From Terfezia claveryi (Eukaryota > Ascomycota > Pezizomycetes > Pezizales > Pezizaceae): a DNA stretch of 64,000 bases. Of the stretch, positions 23,801-34,382 are shown piece by piece. The position numbers were made by a program, and so were the translations under genes. Within the stretch, counting starts at the first letter, position 1, and each line of letters begins with the position of its first letter. Below the pieces are notes generated by a model. It saw nothing but the letters and a program-made list of their open reading frames with translations. It searched no databases and had not been told where the DNA came from. The stretch lies in contig WHUX01000006.1 of the NCBI GenBank assembly GCA_015179025.1, positions 248,001 through 312,000 on the forward strand. The letters are read 5' to 3'.

Positions 23801-26800
23801 GGCCTTCTGACCATTGAAGAAATAGATTTGAAGACAGGGCTTGCTTTCAGCCAGTGCCCTGGATGGCTAGTATTGCCCGCGTCGTGGTCATGATCATGGC
23901 ATTACGTACCGAGCTGCGGGTGGGAGGGGTAAGGAAGAAGGTATGATATTCTCATCTATGATTCGGGGAGTGTAACAACAGAGCAGCTTTGCAGTGGAGA
24001 TTGTCGACCGCGGCTGGGCTCACAGTCACAAATTAGAACACCACTTACGGCCTCAGAATAACCAGCGCACCCTCGCTCATTTGGAGCTGGCTAGCATAGG
24101 ACCGGCATATAGGCTTGAGACACCCTCGTCAATTCGTCTATTGACGAACCGAACGAGAGCAAGTCTCTTTGCACGACATCAGTCACACGCACCACATTTG
24201 TTCTATGGTGGCTTGAGAGATTGTTCCGTTGGATGGCACAAATTCTCGCAGCATGGCAGTCCCCTATTTCATTATTTTGCAGCAATATGCAAGAAGTCAC
24301 TGATGAATGAGATATGGAAGGTACGATAATCTCTCTACTAATTCTTTTACCAATACTTTTCTTGCCACCTCTACTAGCGGATACCCGCAGCGAGACAGGC
24401 AGGCGCCAGCATGCCTAATGCCTACGAGCGTCAGCCCTCCTGCCTCGATGAGTACACCTGCCTGAATTCGGCAAATTGTGTGTTCAAGATACCATGTGAG
24501 GGACGGACGATCTTGGGGGGCTGTCGTATGTTATGTTGGGATTCTTGTTAGGTCACCCAGGCGTGGTAAGAAGATGAGAGAGGAGAGAAATCTTTGATAA
24601 TCGCCAACCTGGCTAGCTAAACATAGCCTCGACCCAGCTCAACATGGTTGTGTTAGCACACATTGTGGGAGGCATGGGATACTGATGAGTTGACTAGTGT
24701 CATGCCACGCCTTCCAGTCCAGCCAGTTGATCTTACAGGGGGTCTATGTTAGAAAATCCGACGTGTCACCCTTCATGCCCGCGATTGATGGTAGAGGGTG
24801 GTAGAATTCAGAGACAAATGTATGTGTCATGGGCCGATGTGACTTAGGGTTTATCTATGCATTATTTCTGGTTAGGGAGTCCATTCGACCATACAGGGCT
24901 TCTGCAACATCACTGAGTGGATATCAATCAGGCCAGCCCTAGTGCTATTGACATTCGTGGTGGTACATCAACATAGTACATTATATCTACGGTTCTAGGC
25001 ACAGATGAACATGTTAATCCGGCTATTCTTCATCCTTTACCACTTTTCTAATCGGACTACGGCTCTCTGCCCACTTGCTGCAGGTCGGCTCGTGACTGTG
25101 ACAACGTCTCTTATCGTTCACTTCCTCCCAAAGCCCTTCCTAACTTACCTGCTGGCTCCATATACTACATTTCAATCACATCCGCTTCTCGCATCTGAAT
25201 TTCATCTCATTTAGCTTTGCCCGTGTGAGCACACAATTGTCTCTTTATGTGAAGCATTAATTTTGAATTTTTTTCAACTCGAATGGAGAAGAAAGAAATC
25301 TCGTCCTTTGCTAATATTGCCCACGTCAATATTTACCCTGATGCAAGCTAGAGAGAAGCTTCTTACGCTCAAATCTCCAATTCGCTTGCTAGTAAAAGCT
25401 CAAGCGATGAGCTCAACGGCTAGGCTGTCTATTAAAGAACTGCATGCTTGACGAGGCTTGCAGCTTGCTGTGGTTTGCATTTGCATGGGACACTGAGGCA
25501 TCTTAACTAAGCCAACCCTGAGGTATTAGTTAGTAACAGTTAATTAAGATCTCCCAGTTTTTACTCCTTCTGCTCCCCTCCAATCACCAACGGCAGTCAC
25601 TGAGTGCAGATTGAGAGCAGGTACCCACTTTAGCCACGTAAATGTCGCCTCGATGGTCGGCGGACCCTTTATTATTAGCTTATTCTTTGTGTTCATGGAG
25701 CTCCTCAGGTTTGTGCTAATTGCTTCTTTGCATTGGGCTGGCCGGCTTAATATCTGCAATTTCCATCTCGACTGCGACGGGATGATCCACACGTACTTAT
25801 TGTGGCTGAGCTGCTGTCGTGTTTAACGTAATATCCCTTCAGAGAGCTCATGGGCTCTTCACCAAATGGTCGCTTACAATACCCTCTCTTGGATGGATCG
25901 GGATCACATACGCTTGCACTCCAACGGGGAAGTGATACTCGATGCCTCCATATGAAGGGTAAACATCTGCGCTGGTGGAGGACATGAGCCAGCCTAGTGG
26001 CACCTCAAACAAATGCAGGCCACTAGCAGTTAATTCATGTCGTTGGAGTTGTGGATTTCCCTATATTCTTTACGTCATATGGGTATAAAGGATGCGAGAC
26101 TAGGGATATATAGGCGAGCTGAGATAAAAATCATTTAGTTTCATATAAAGAATGCTCGACTACAGTCTATCATCCTCCATAGCGCATCGACATCCTCTCC
26201 AGGAAGCGGCCATTCCACTCACCTCGAGCGGGGCTTAAGTTGAAGACTTCGAGCTTGGGGTCAATTCCCGCATGCACATCGCACCTATAGAATCACTTTT
26301 TTCCTTTTTTTTTTTTTTGGGCTGTCCAGTACTACCCGTCCTTCCTCATCGTAAAAGCACTTCATCTTGTTCTCAATTTCTAGTCAGTATGTTATTTCGA
26401 AATTCTTTTCTACATTGGCCCGAATAGAGACCACTATTGAGAGTAATATCTTACACTGCTCTCACAGAGCTGAAACCAGCGGTCTCCTTATTTTTCTGAT
26501 GTTAGGCTTTTGCTTGACTTGAAAAGCCCTAAGCTCTGGGGCCATTCGTCACACCATTTGCGGGGAGCGGGGAAATCAGACTTTGACTATCATACGTTGT
26601 ATATATTAGACGTCGCCGGTCCAGCCACAGCAGAAGGTGGTAGCTGTCTGGCCTTAGTTTACACAGGTACCAGCTAGACGATCACAGCATGAATGCAGTG
26701 CGCGTGACAGTTGCCCTAGACATGCACTACCTTTTTTGAGCTTGCTAAAGCTTTTTGTTGAGAGATTTACGAATGTAAACCTGTTTATGGAGTTGCTTCT

Positions 26801-29800
26801 CGGACGAATCCGCTGGATAGCTGCACGTGACGGCTCGTTGTACCTACTTCCTGTTCTAGTAGTGACCGAATAGGTTTAGAGTTAGGCAAACTGTTGGAAC
26901 TCTGGAAATTTCAAGGTGCAGAATTACCATGCAGGAAGCTTAACAATAACCAAATGCTGAAGAGAGAACTATAGTAGCCTCATAACGAAGAATAACGGTA
27001 AACGTATGACCTGTTTTGTTTAATAGTCTGGTTATGTTTCATATTTCAATTGGTTTCAGTCAACGTTTGGAGTTGAGGGTAACAGACAATGCAGATCTGA
27101 CCTGTTGAAACAAAGTCGAAAGGTCAATGATACCACAGAGCCTAGTATTGCTACTGTCTGTTTGTGGATAATGTCAGTTGGAAAATGAACAGATACCTCC
27201 TTATGCTACTTAATCCTGGCACTCCTCCCGCACCCGGGTTGAGTGAGTCACCGGTAATGAAAAGGCAGACAACAGGGCAGCCCCTCGAGTCAGCCCTAGA
27301 CAATATCTAGTTCCCCGGAGATTGCCACCTACGGAAGACTCACAAGATCGGCGAGAGAGTGCCCTCTGTGCGGAGCTGACATGTAGGACAGCTCCCATGT
27401 TGTCCTCCATTGCCCCCAGCCCATTGGAGAACAAGGGCAGACCTAATTCTAGAGGCAAGGGCATCGTAAGACTTAGACCTTCCCATCTAGAGGAAAACAT
27501 GCGAAGGAGAGTATCAAAAAGTCTTGGTACGCAGTAGAGGAATTTTCAAATTGATTCAATACTGCTCCGCAGACTCAAGAATGGGAACCGTTTGAATTGG
27601 TTTTATGCCGGTTTTTGTTTCTGATTTTGAATCTTTCCAGAATTCCATTTTCATATCATCAATTGTACTGACTCTTTCCTTCCCTATCACTATTATTATG
27701 TATGCAGTATTCGTGTTGGGGGAGGAACTCGCAGATTAACTTGCTGCTCCCTTCCATCAATCCATCCGGACTTCCAGGTGGCTCGTCATACCTCCTCAGA
27801 GGAGGTGCACACGAGTACCGAGTTTTTTTTTAAAAGGGAAACCTGGGTTGAGGGTAAGACAAATAGGCTGACACCTATCCACATAGATACATTTCTACGG
27901 AGTACACGTTTTTCTGAAACTAGAAAACCCCCCTCATACATCCATTAAGATCATGGTGAGACACTCATTACATTTCCATGCTGCTTCAATTTTAGTTCCT
28001 CCCTTCTTTACTTTCGACACGGGCTCAGAGAGATTTTTTAACCCCAGCCAATGGCTAGATTAGCAATGACTTCTCGCTTATGTAGATTGCCGCTCACTAC
28101 TATGGATGATGATTGCACGCTCGCTCACGCCGATCATGGAGCAGTTTTTGGATAAATCTCCGACTTACAGGGCTTCATTGCATGGCCGACCACCTCCACA
28201 AAACTTGTGGCCAAAATCGAGATAGAAGGATGGGCATGTGGTGTCTCGGGGAGAGCTGAATCTGATCTTATTTCTTCCAGCCGCAGCCAGCTGGGTGTTT
28301 CACCGAGATAATAATCGCTTCATTGGACAACGACATGGACGCGTGATATACAAAGTTTCAAATATTTTCATGGGTATGCGTAAATGTCGTTTGTGTAACA
28401 CTGATCTTCTGTGAAAAGTTTTTCCTCCCAACATTTCCATCCTGAGAATACTTGCTATAATTCTGAGATAGAATTTAACCGGATAATGCCACACCAGCGC
28501 GGTTTGAGATTGATCTTGGGTTTGAGATCTGACAATGGAGTCAAACTTTCGAAAGAGAACATACTTTCTGTCAGCTGGACTAGCCGGGTTACACAGTGGA
28601 ATGGCACGAACTACTAAGCTGGGAAGAGAGCCCGAGAGGTATGCATGCAACTACTGTTTACAAGACTCAAGTAGATTGAATGAAAGAAAGATGGATGCAG
28701 TTGCTGATTCTTGAAGTTGAAGCCCTAAATGCCTTTGTAAGCCCGGCCGGGCCGGGCCCGGCCCAAAATTGCGGAAGCAAAGCCCGTGAACCTTTCAGGG
28801 TAAGCGGTACTTGGACCATTTGTTTAGTGAGTGTGCTCGCAAGGGAGTGGGTATACAGTATTCTCATTCCTGGTATATATCGTACTCAGGCTGGCGTAAA
28901 CCATGCCAAAGGCCTTGTGTTCTCACTGTAGCTGGGCAGAAGATGGACGGCGCAAGGCAGGATACCGAGCATAGTCTCTACTTGGCAGCAGGCTCTCTCG
29001 ATTTCAAAGTAGCCGAAACCAGGCTCGATGAGGGGCCGTCAAAGGCCACAGTCCTAGGCCCTTGTCATGACACTAGATGCATGTGGGATGAACTGTTGAA
29101 CACTAAAATTCTGGCCAACCAGACTAAAATGCCGGAGTTTGCGTGTCTAAATTGGTACATATTGAGATGTCGGTGCTTAAGCATACACAGCCGGTATACT
29201 ATGTCCTGTGGTGGCCACGATGGTGCTGGTGTAGCCTCGAGCTGTGTGAAACCGAGACTACATAAGTAATGTTGGTGAAAAAGTAGAGAAAAGTACCTCC
29301 ATGTTCCTGACTTACTGAGAGATCCTCGCCTAGTTAAATAGCCTGGTTAGGCTCACGAGCGCTAAGTAAGAAGTACCAGAGGTAATTCTGTATCACAGAG
29401 TGTTCTATATTCTCCTTCTTCAACTAACTGTGATTGAGTGGGCTTACAAGTAGAATGGTAAAGGTAAAATCGGAGTACTAAGTACCAGGGTTCGAATTCC
29501 ATGTAATGCGAGTTTCCTATGGGTGTACGCAGTGAACATAATCAAAAATGAGACAAGACAGTTGGCACAAACCAAGAGTAAGCATAGCACACGAAGAAAT
29601 GAAAGAGTTTCTCATTGGCACGACGCCCCCACTTCCTGCAAGATACCATAGAATACATTTTTGTGAAAGCCTTTAATGATGGTTTTACCCATTCACACAT
29701 CTGACACTAATAGCTCAGGAGGTCCTATGGTTGCCCGAAGAAACTTGATGTTAATTCAGCGAACTTGAACCCTTAACGGGAGAGCTGAAAAGTTGCATGA

Positions 29801-30045
29801 AAGCGGATGGGAAAAGAATTAAGTGTCCAATTATGCCCGCTAAAACCGCTTCCCACTGAATCAAACAAATGTGCTAGTGTGCATCGGGCGTATGAGACTT
29901 GAGGGTAACTGCACGCGTTTTCTAGATATGACTGAAACCAGGAAATGCATTAGGTGTAATGCGATATGATCAAGCAATGCGGGACTGACACTCATTTATT
30001 ATAGAGTCATCACGTTTCTAAATGTTGAGAATTTATCTAAATTTA
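18172..30045. other. 11.9-kb region with no supported gene
   Basis: Neither strand has an ORF with recognisable domain content or spliced continuity. The longest candidates (e.g. 22992-23516 and 19418-19900) have random-like composition. What can be seen: G-runs at 18942-18968 and 19621-19668, a GACGCC hexanucleotide triplet near 20068-20085, a 24-nt T run near 20797-20820, a GC palindrome at 28741-28764, variant TTGAGGGTAA sites at 27073-27082 and 27847-27856, a TTCAGGGTAA site at 28794-28803, TAGTCTGGTT sites at 27024-27033 and 29117-29126 (inverted), and a tRNA-like B-box at 29508-29520. Long noncoding transcripts or decayed elements remain possible. Confidence 0.55.
19621..19668 (+). other. 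G-rich tract with G-quadruplex potential
   Basis: Contains many closely spaced G runs: GGG, GGGGG, GGGG, an uninterrupted run of about 16 G, then GGG and GGG. Loops are 1-2 nt. It meets the simple four-run rule several times over. A second, weaker G-run cluster lies at 18942-18968. Function is unknown; long G runs are also prone to assembly error. Confidence 0.6.
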
Positions 30046-30255
30046 CAGTTCAGGGTAACTTGCAATATCTACTCATAGGTCGAGTCACTATGCCAACAAT
30101 CTCACCAGTGAAGAAAGAACACGTACAGAGAGCTAAATCACGAGCATAATTGCTTTTGTCAAACAATATAGAAAAGTATATTACAAATTTGAGCCCTCTC
30201 ATTCTCCTTACTGCATAAAAACCCCACCGGCCATCTCTCAAATTACCCTGAACTG
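30046..30255. mobile_element. 210-bp element with 17-bp terminal inverted repeats
   Basis: The left end CAGTTCAGGGTAACTTG (30046-30062) and the right end CAAATTACCCTGAACTG (30239-30255) are inverted copies with one mismatch. There is no coding capacity. Its size and ends suggest a MITE. It sits 6 nt past the stop codon of the calcofluor-white-hypersensitive-like gene and would form that gene's 3' UTR. I see no convincing target-site duplication, so insertion is inferred, not proven. Confidence 0.6.
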
Positions 30256-30261
30256 GAGGCT

Positions 30262-30916
30262 CTACTTCCCAAAACCAAACCAACTTGAGATTCCACTTTT
30301 TGCTTTCGATGCTTCCTTCTCAATCTTCTTATCCATCTCATCAATAGTACCTAGGACAGGCCTCTTAGCATCTTCCACCTTCTCCTCTAGTTTCTGAGAA
30401 GCTTCACTAATGCGGTGCTTGCCTATAAGGTAGGATTTATTAGCATTAGGTTTGACAGTGAGAGACATTATAGAATCCCAGAGATGGCAGCAAATAAGGT
30501 ATATCTACCCTCTTGTACGGTCTTGTCAACTTGAGAACCAATCCTAGCGAGGGTCTCCTCAGCAGAGGCCGTTCCTTCCTTTCCGCCTCCAGGTAGCTCT
30601 TCTTTTAGACGTGCAGATGCGGAAGTGGCATCACCTTAATACCTATTGTTAGCTAATGCAGCCTTGAGTTTGAGATATATATCTCGCTTCATGGGAAATA
30701 ATTACGCTCAGCAGACTCCTTAGCGACTTTCGTATCTCCACCAGCTCCATACATGTAATAGGCTCCCGCCAGCAGTGCTGCCCCCCCAAGAATCAAAGGC
30801 AAGTTATTCTTCGAGGCAACACCAAACCTCGGGGGATGAGCAGTTGTACCAGCCCCACCTGGAGGGGGATTGGCAGTACGGTGAGTGATCTTTGGTTGGT
30901 TGGGAGGGAGGGACAT
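30262..30916 (-). CDS. small membrane protein, calcofluor white hypersensitive-like
   Basis: Three exons (30916-30706, 30634-30509, 30422-30262) with introns of 71 and 86 nt give 165 aa. The N-terminus is Pro-rich, followed by one membrane segment (NLPLILGGAALLAGAYYMYG, about residues 37-56) and then AGGDTKVAKESAE. The rest is a charged amphipathic region ending KAKSGISSWFGFGK. The YY-Y-AGGD-K start after the membrane segment and the SWFG C-terminus match what I recall of fungal proteins annotated calcofluor white hypersensitive protein. The biochemical role is unknown, and mitochondrial or ER membrane location is possible. The second and third exons resemble LEA/apolipoprotein-type amphipathic helices. 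Confidence 0.65.
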
Positions 30917-32459
30917 CCTGAACCTTGTGTATACGGGAAGCCGAGAAACGGAGATTTTATTATTATGTGGCGAGCTTCAACGATAAATTATTCGATGGCG
31001 TAGAGGAGGATGAACTTATTGCAAGACACACTTGGAGCCGGTAACTGACCGCTTAAGTACAAGGTCCCCTCCCAAGCTTGGCTTGGGCAGGCGAAACATG
31101 TTTGCAGCCACTTTTGTCCTTGCTTACCCGTGTGGAGGAACATGAACATGGTATGACGTAGTTGCCAGAATACCGAATGGAGCAGATTAGGAATTACCAA
31201 GGTTGGCATAGTAGGACTATGGAAGACTTGGCACGGAAGATCAGATGAAGAACCACGAGAAAGAACTATTGAGAAACATGTATCTATGTACACAAGCACG
31301 CTTCTCCGCCAAAAAATTGTAGTCTCGACCCCAGCTCATTGGGAGATGCCGTTGGTGACAAATTGTGCAGGCAACTTCCCATGGCTCAGGGTGGACGGAG
31401 CAAGATAGCGGCTCCGAGACTTCGGATTCGAAAGGACACATCGGCTGAGAAGACACAGTTGTGGACGTACCATCAACCACGACTGTTCACCGTACTGTGA
31501 CAGCAATTGCAGTGTAGGTCCACACTCGTGCCTACATTATAGTCTTGTTGTAAAGCCCCATTTCTCATCGCATCCATTACATGGTCTGGTTAGTACCTTG
31601 TCACACCTGACGCCTAGGTCGCACAGGATTCGATACCAGGTCTAGATACTCTATGGGCCGATGGAGCTTCTATGTAGTCATGCAAATTCCCCGGACCTCT
31701 GGCCTTTCCAATATGTAAGTCTAGATTTATGAGTAGATATGCCTCATTAGGATAGTTGAGAACAGTCTGCGCCAGCAATTATTGCACCTTTCTATATTTC
31801 TTTGATAGAGGGGCTTTCCAATATAGAGAGGTGAAGCAGTTGATCTATTTGCGTAATGAATGCGCCAATCATGATGACCCAATGATCACCTAGTCTAGCC
31901 GAGATTGGAACACCACCACGTACGAAAAAGTTAGAATGTTAATTCAATCCCTTCACCATTAATACCCTTGATACCATTACTACACCAAAAAGCACTTTAG
32001 CTGAGCTTCGTCACCTACTGTATGTATTCCTGATCTGGCTTGGGCATTCTTATAATCGACCCCTGTGCTGACAGAAGCGGACAGTAGCGAGACTGGGAAT
32101 AAGTGGATCGATGTATGTACATATGTCGTGAGCTTGCAGGTGCTGGGTATCAACCTTACCTTCCCCAGTGTCCCTGCATCTCTGTGTCTCAGTTATTTTC
32201 TTGCATCTGGGCAAGGAGTTGCAATAAGTATTAAGTACTGTAGGTAGTTCAGTCCTACTTTGTCCGTTCGGAAAATCCCTGGGCTGGGAATGCAGGATTC
32301 GAGTCACAACGTTACTCCTGGGTGGCACTTTTGCTTGGGTATATGTAGGTGCTGGAGTTGAAGCCACAATCACAACGTCCAGGGCTCCGAAATTCAATAG
32401 AAGAGGTCTGAATCTCCGCACGGTCGCTGCTTTTCCCAACAAAAATTCACGGCACGGAA
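30917..32459. promoter_or_regulatory. divergent spacer between membrane-protein gene and dysferlin-domain gene
   Basis: A 1.5-kb divergent intergenic region that should contain both promoters. It includes a tRNA-like stretch near 31580-31640 (tggtctggttagtacc followed by gattcgatacc) whose stems do not pair well enough to call a tRNA. No coding region was seen. Confidence 0.4.
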
Positions 32460-34382
32460 ATGGCGTCAATAATATCCTCTATCCGCAACTCCATCTCAGT
32501 CGACCGACCATCGAAAACGCCTCCCCCGGTTGACCATCGGATAAACTTACGAGACAATACTGGGGACTCCTCACCCGTTGAACGTGCCAGCTCTACCCGC
32601 AACTCTACAACACGATCAACGCCCATAACATCCCGCCCACACAGTCGCAACGATGAATACCCCCATCCCGAGGGCAATGGTGGGGACCTTGATAGTACGG
32701 GAGGACGAGGGCCACTGCGCAAAGCCATGGCACGGAGAAAGTATTCCCAATGGTCTGCTGGAATGCTTAACATAACTGGAGCTGGGAATGCAGTTGGGAC
32801 TGGTCCCGAGGCCGTGAGTGTAGATGCAGAGACGTGGGGCGTGACAGCAAGGAAAGGCTTACTGAAGAAGAATGGGAGCGAAACGCAAAAGAGAGAAGCG
32901 AAGGATAAATTACTGAAGATTACGAACGACAATTCAGGGCCATTAATACTGGGGCCGGAGGATGAGGGTACGGTTGTAAGAGATAACCAGGAATGGATGA
33001 ATGGATTAGAGAGGACAGATAGAATGAATGGACGAACGACGGACAGCCCACTTTCACCACGGGCTAGTTATCCACGGGCAGGTACAGATACGGAAATTGA
33101 TTCAGAAACTACTTTACGACCGAAAGGACGGGAGAATCGCTGGACAACTCGGCAAGCCGAGATCGACGTGCTTTATGAGAATCAACGGGGTTTCTTCTTA
33201 TGTGGTATTCCCCTATTCTCGTCCAAATCACTTCTCAACCTCGACCCTTCCCCCTGGCAAACCCGCGACTTCAAATACTCTCCAGTTTCTATTCTCGATA
33301 AACAAACCCCAGACCCGAGCTGGGAATGGGTTTGGAAAACGTGGTATGTAGATATGACTACAGATGTTGATGACCAGGGGTGGATGTATTCATTTTCATT
33401 CAATAAATACTTCTCATGGCATGGGACACATGTATGGTTTCACTCGTTTGTTCGGAGGAGAAGATGGTTGAGAAAGCGCGTCAAGATACGGAAAGACGGG
33501 GGTTTGGGATCTCTGGATGATACTGAGGTGGAAGCACATGGGTTTAATCAGGATTACTTCACCATACATAGCCGGCAGAAGTACCGGGGATGTGTGGATA
33601 CAAGTTGGAGAGTGCCCCGGCAGAGTGGGAGTATGGGAGGGGCAGGATGGGGTGGGAATGCAACCAGAGATACTTTTGGAGCCGAGGAAGAAGGGGATAT
33701 ACTGCATGAGGAGGAAGAAATCAGTGATGTGCCGACTTTGATGAGGGTTCTAAGGAGATGCACACTGGACAGGCAGAAGATTAAGGCGATTGCAAGGTTT
33801 GTTGAGCAGGGTGGAGCTGAGGTTTCATATTTGGCGGAGAGGATGCCGGCGCTTATGTCGCTTCTCATGTTCCAAGCTTCGAGGAGACAGTTGTTGGCGG
33901 TGTTGAATCGTGCATATTACAAGGCCGAGGAAGAGTTTCAGCGAGGATATAATAACCAACAACCCTCATCCCTACCTATCGGCCAGGCACCCTCCCAACC
34001 CACGTCCCCGCGAACCAGACCACCTACCGGGCAAACACCATCACCAAACAATTTCGATCAAAGTGGCAAAGACGAACAGAAATTGAAAGAGGAACGGCAC
34101 CTTGAGGGGCTCAGAGAGGCAGTTAAGGTTGCAGGCCAAGAAGTGAGAAAACTGGAATTTTGGAGCGATATCAAGGGTGTAGTCAAGCAAGGGGGGAGTG
34201 GTGAGGCCTTAGGGAACTTGGGACAGGAAAGGTGGGTGGACGTGGATAACAGTGGATTTGGCATAATGAAAGCGACTATTGGGCCTAGGCAGGGGGAACT
34301 GGAGCAGGGAGAGGAGGAAGAAAAAGAGGAAAGAAGGGGAAGGAATGGGGTGAGGAGAGATAAGGGCAAGGGAAGAGCGTGA
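32460..34382 (+). CDS. dysferlin-domain (Pex24/Mug65/Spo73-type) protein
   Basis: Single-exon ORF of 640 aa. Residues about 1-215 are Ser/Thr/Pro-rich. The core (about 220-375) carries both halves of the DysF domain: VLYENQRGFFLCGIPLFS with LDPSPWQ, then WEWVWKTWYVDMTTDVDDQG, WMYSFSFNKYFSWHG and WFHSFVRRRRWLRKR. W-R/K-rich strands of this kind define the peroxin/ferlin domain found in Pex24/Pex30-type peroxins and in meiotic Spo73/Mug65. About 440-500 is a helical block (LMRVLRRCTLDRQKIKAI...YLAERMPALMSLLMF). The C-terminus is Glu/Lys/Arg-rich. There are no reticulon-like membrane hairpins, which favours the Mug65/Spo73 type over Pex30. Role in meiosis or ER-peroxisome membranes is inferred. 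Confidence 0.8.
   Translation: MASIISSIRNSISVDRPSKTPPPVDHRINLRDNTGDSSPVERASSTRNSTTRSTPITSRPHSRNDEYPHPEGNGGDLDSTGGRGPLRKAMARRKYSQWSAGMLNITGAGNAVGTGPEAVSVDAETWGVTARKGLLKKNGSETQKREAKDKLLKITNDNSGPLILGPEDEGTVVRDNQEWMNGLERTDRMNGRTTDSPLSPRASYPRAGTDTEIDSETTLRPKGRENRWTTRQAEIDVLYENQRGFFLCGIPLFSSKSLLNLDPSPWQTRDFKYSPVSILDKQTPDPSWEWVWKTWYVDMTTDVDDQGWMYSFSFNKYFSWHGTHVWFHSFVRRRRWLRKRVKIRKDGGLGSLDDTEVEAHGFNQDYFTIHSRQKYRGCVDTSWRVPRQSGSMGGAGWGGNATRDTFGAEEEGDILHEEEEISDVPTLMRVLRRCTLDRQKIKAIARFVEQGGAEVSYLAERMPALMSLLMFQASRRQLLAVLNRAYYKAEEEFQRGYNNQQPSSLPIGQAPSQPTSPRTRPPTGQTPSPNNFDQSGKDEQKLKEERHLEGLREAVKVAGQEVRKLEFWSDIKGVVKQGGSGEALGNLGQERWVDVDNSGFGIMKATIGPRQGELEQGEEEEKEERRGRNGVRRDKGKGRA

Noticed and set aside
29440..29522. 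Possible tRNA or SINE head (GGGTTCGAATTCC)
   Set aside because: The T-stem does not pair and no convincing A-box at the right spacing; kept only as a tRNA-like box.
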